5,923 nucleotides of DNA from Paracoccaceae bacterium. Lineage in GTDB: Bacteria > Pseudomonadota > Alphaproteobacteria > Rhodobacterales > Rhodobacteraceae. The position numbers and the translations under genes are program-made. Positions within the stretch are counted from its first letter, which is position 1. Each line of letters opens with the position of its first letter. The stretch spans positions 1-5,923 of the forward strand of contig JAGRMK010000154.1 in the NCBI GenBank assembly GCA_020441345.1, given 5' to 3'. The notes under the pieces were generated by a model that was not told the origin of the DNA, ran no database searches, and saw nothing but the letters and a program-made list of their open reading frames with translations. Below, piece by piece: positions 5,061 through 5,923 of this stretch.

Positions 5061-5923
5061 TTGACAACGCAGGGCCTGCCGACAACGCCGCGCAACCAGA
5101 CCTATGATGTCGTCATCATCGGCGGGGCGATCATGGGGTCTTCGGCCGCGTGGTTCCTGACCGACTCGCCCGATTTCGACGGGCGCGTTCTGGTGGTTGA
5201 AAGAGACCCCGGGTATCAGATGTGCTCGACCGCGCACACCAACTCCTGCATCCGGCAGCAGTTCTCGACCGAACTGAACGTGCGGATCTCGCAGTTCGGC
5301 GCATCCTTTTATCAGAACCTGCGCGCCCATATCGGCGACCCGCGCGTGCCCGAAATGCGCATCCAGAATTACGGCTATCTTTATCTGGCGGACAATCCCG
5401 GCTTCGCCGATGTGCTGCGCGCCAACCAGGCGGTGCAGGTTGCGGCGGGGGCGGAAACCCGGCTTTTGAGCCCCGAAGACATCCACGCGGCCTATCCGTT
5501 CTACGCGCTTGACGACATCCTTCTGGGCAGCATCAACACCAAGGACGAGGGCTATTTCGACGGCGGCACGATGTTCGACTGGTGGCGGCGCTCGGCCCGC
5601 GCGCGCGGCGTCGAATACATTGCCAACGAGGTCGTGGCGATCACCCGCGACGCCAGCGGTGCGCGGGTGGTCAGTGTGACCCTGGCCAGCGGTGAGGTGA
5701 TCGGCTGCGGGCAGGTGGTGAACGCGGCCGGTCCGCGCGCCGCGCGTATTGCGTCCATGGCCGGCATCGACCTGCCGGTCGAGCCGCGCAAACGCTACAC
5801 TTGGGTGTTCAGCGCCGCGCAGCCCCTGGATCGCGACCTGCCGCTGACCATCGACCCATCGGGCGTGCATGTGCGCCAGGACGGGCCGACGACCTATCTG
5901 GCGGGCTCCAGGGGCGACCCGGA
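5061..5923 (+). CDS. FAD-dependent oxidoreductase of the DAO family, C-terminal part beyond the window
   Basis: The first 287 codons are present of a protein of probably around 400 residues, a flavoprotein of the D-amino acid oxidase/sarcosine-glycine oxidase fold that oxidises an amine or amino acid. The Rossmann nucleotide-binding segment is YDVVIIGGAIMGSSAAWFL (15-33), and the ribose-binding acid is E47 in VLVVERD. STAHTNSCIRQQFST (56-70) is the usual flavin-contact region. GYFDGGTMFDWWRRSARARG and VVNAAGPRAARIASMAG match the family's mid-protein motifs. The start is TTG at 5061, supported by GGTGGAG. An ATG at 5133-5135 lies inside the FAD-binding loop and would destroy it. The third position of the glycine motif is Ala (GGAIMG), as I recall from relatives of FOXRED1. 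The substrate cannot be named. It is divergent from the YjbR-family gene and looks monocistronic so far. Confidence 0.88.
   Translation, partial: MTTQGLPTTPRNQTYDVVIIGGAIMGSSAAWFLTDSPDFDGRVLVVERDPGYQMCSTAHTNSCIRQQFSTELNVRISQFGASFYQNLRAHIGDPRVPEMRIQNYGYLYLADNPGFADVLRANQAVQVAAGAETRLLSPEDIHAAYPFYALDDILLGSINTKDEGYFDGGTMFDWWRRSARARGVEYIANEVVAITRDASGARVVSVTLASGEVIGCGQVVNAAGPRAARIASMAGIDLPVEPRKRYTWVFSAAQPLDRDLPLTIDPSGVHVRQDGPTTYLAGSRGDP

Noticed and set aside
5013..5870. Minus-strand open frame of 285 codons
   Set aside because: It is antisense to the FAD oxidoreductase, whose plus-strand frame carries the Rossmann and flavin motifs.
1..5923. CRISPR array, insertion sequence, prophage or defence system
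   Set aside because: There are no spaced repeat arrays, transposase motifs, terminal inverted repeats flanking a gene, or defence-type proteins. All genes are typical chromosomal ones.

Overview
The window reads as ordinary, GC-rich chromosomal DNA of an alphaproteobacterium, most likely a member of the Rhodobacteraceae. Four things suggest this: the strongly G/C-biased third codon positions; the gene order deacetylase-xseB-ispA; a MarR regulator fused by a start/stop overlap to an OmpR-type regulator that resembles PetP-PetR of Rhodobacter; and a rhodobacterial-looking class IV branched-chain aminotransferase. The lineage is inferred from protein character and synteny, not from a search.

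Layout. On the minus strand from 1785 down to the left edge lies a tightly coupled three-gene operon: a histone-deacetylase-family amidohydrolase, xseB (exonuclease VII small subunit) and ispA (farnesyl diphosphate synthase, cut by the window edge). Both junctions are 4-base ATGA overlaps. An intergenic stretch at 1786-1966 holds three consecutive stem-loops, one of them enclosing an A/T-rich core that I suspect is a dispersed intergenic element. Next, also on the minus strand, is ilvE (2836 to 1967). It is divergent from the plus-strand pair petP-like marR (3009-3509) and petR-like response regulator (3506-4225), which overlap by ATGA. The 172-bp divergent region holds abutting -35 candidates, a 10-bp direct repeat spaced by about three helical turns, and small palindromes.

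To the right, a single tRNA-Lys(TTT) gene has its own good promoter and a very strong intrinsic terminator. A minus-strand MmcQ/YjbR-family gene follows (4839 to 4489). Divergent from it is a FAD-dependent oxidoreductase of the DAO fold that begins at a TTG codon at 5061 and runs off the right edge.

How the genes relate. xseB and ispA serve DNA metabolism and isoprenoid synthesis and share a transcript with the deacetylase without an obvious common pathway. petP-petR is a two-gene regulatory unit with no histidine kinase next to it. In Rhodobacter capsulatus it precedes the cytochrome bc1 genes, but here a tRNA gene follows instead. I see no phage, transposon, CRISPR, toxin-antitoxin or secretion genes. 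The most interesting unexplained DNA is non-coding: the structured spacer at 1825-1943 and the ilvE/petP control region.
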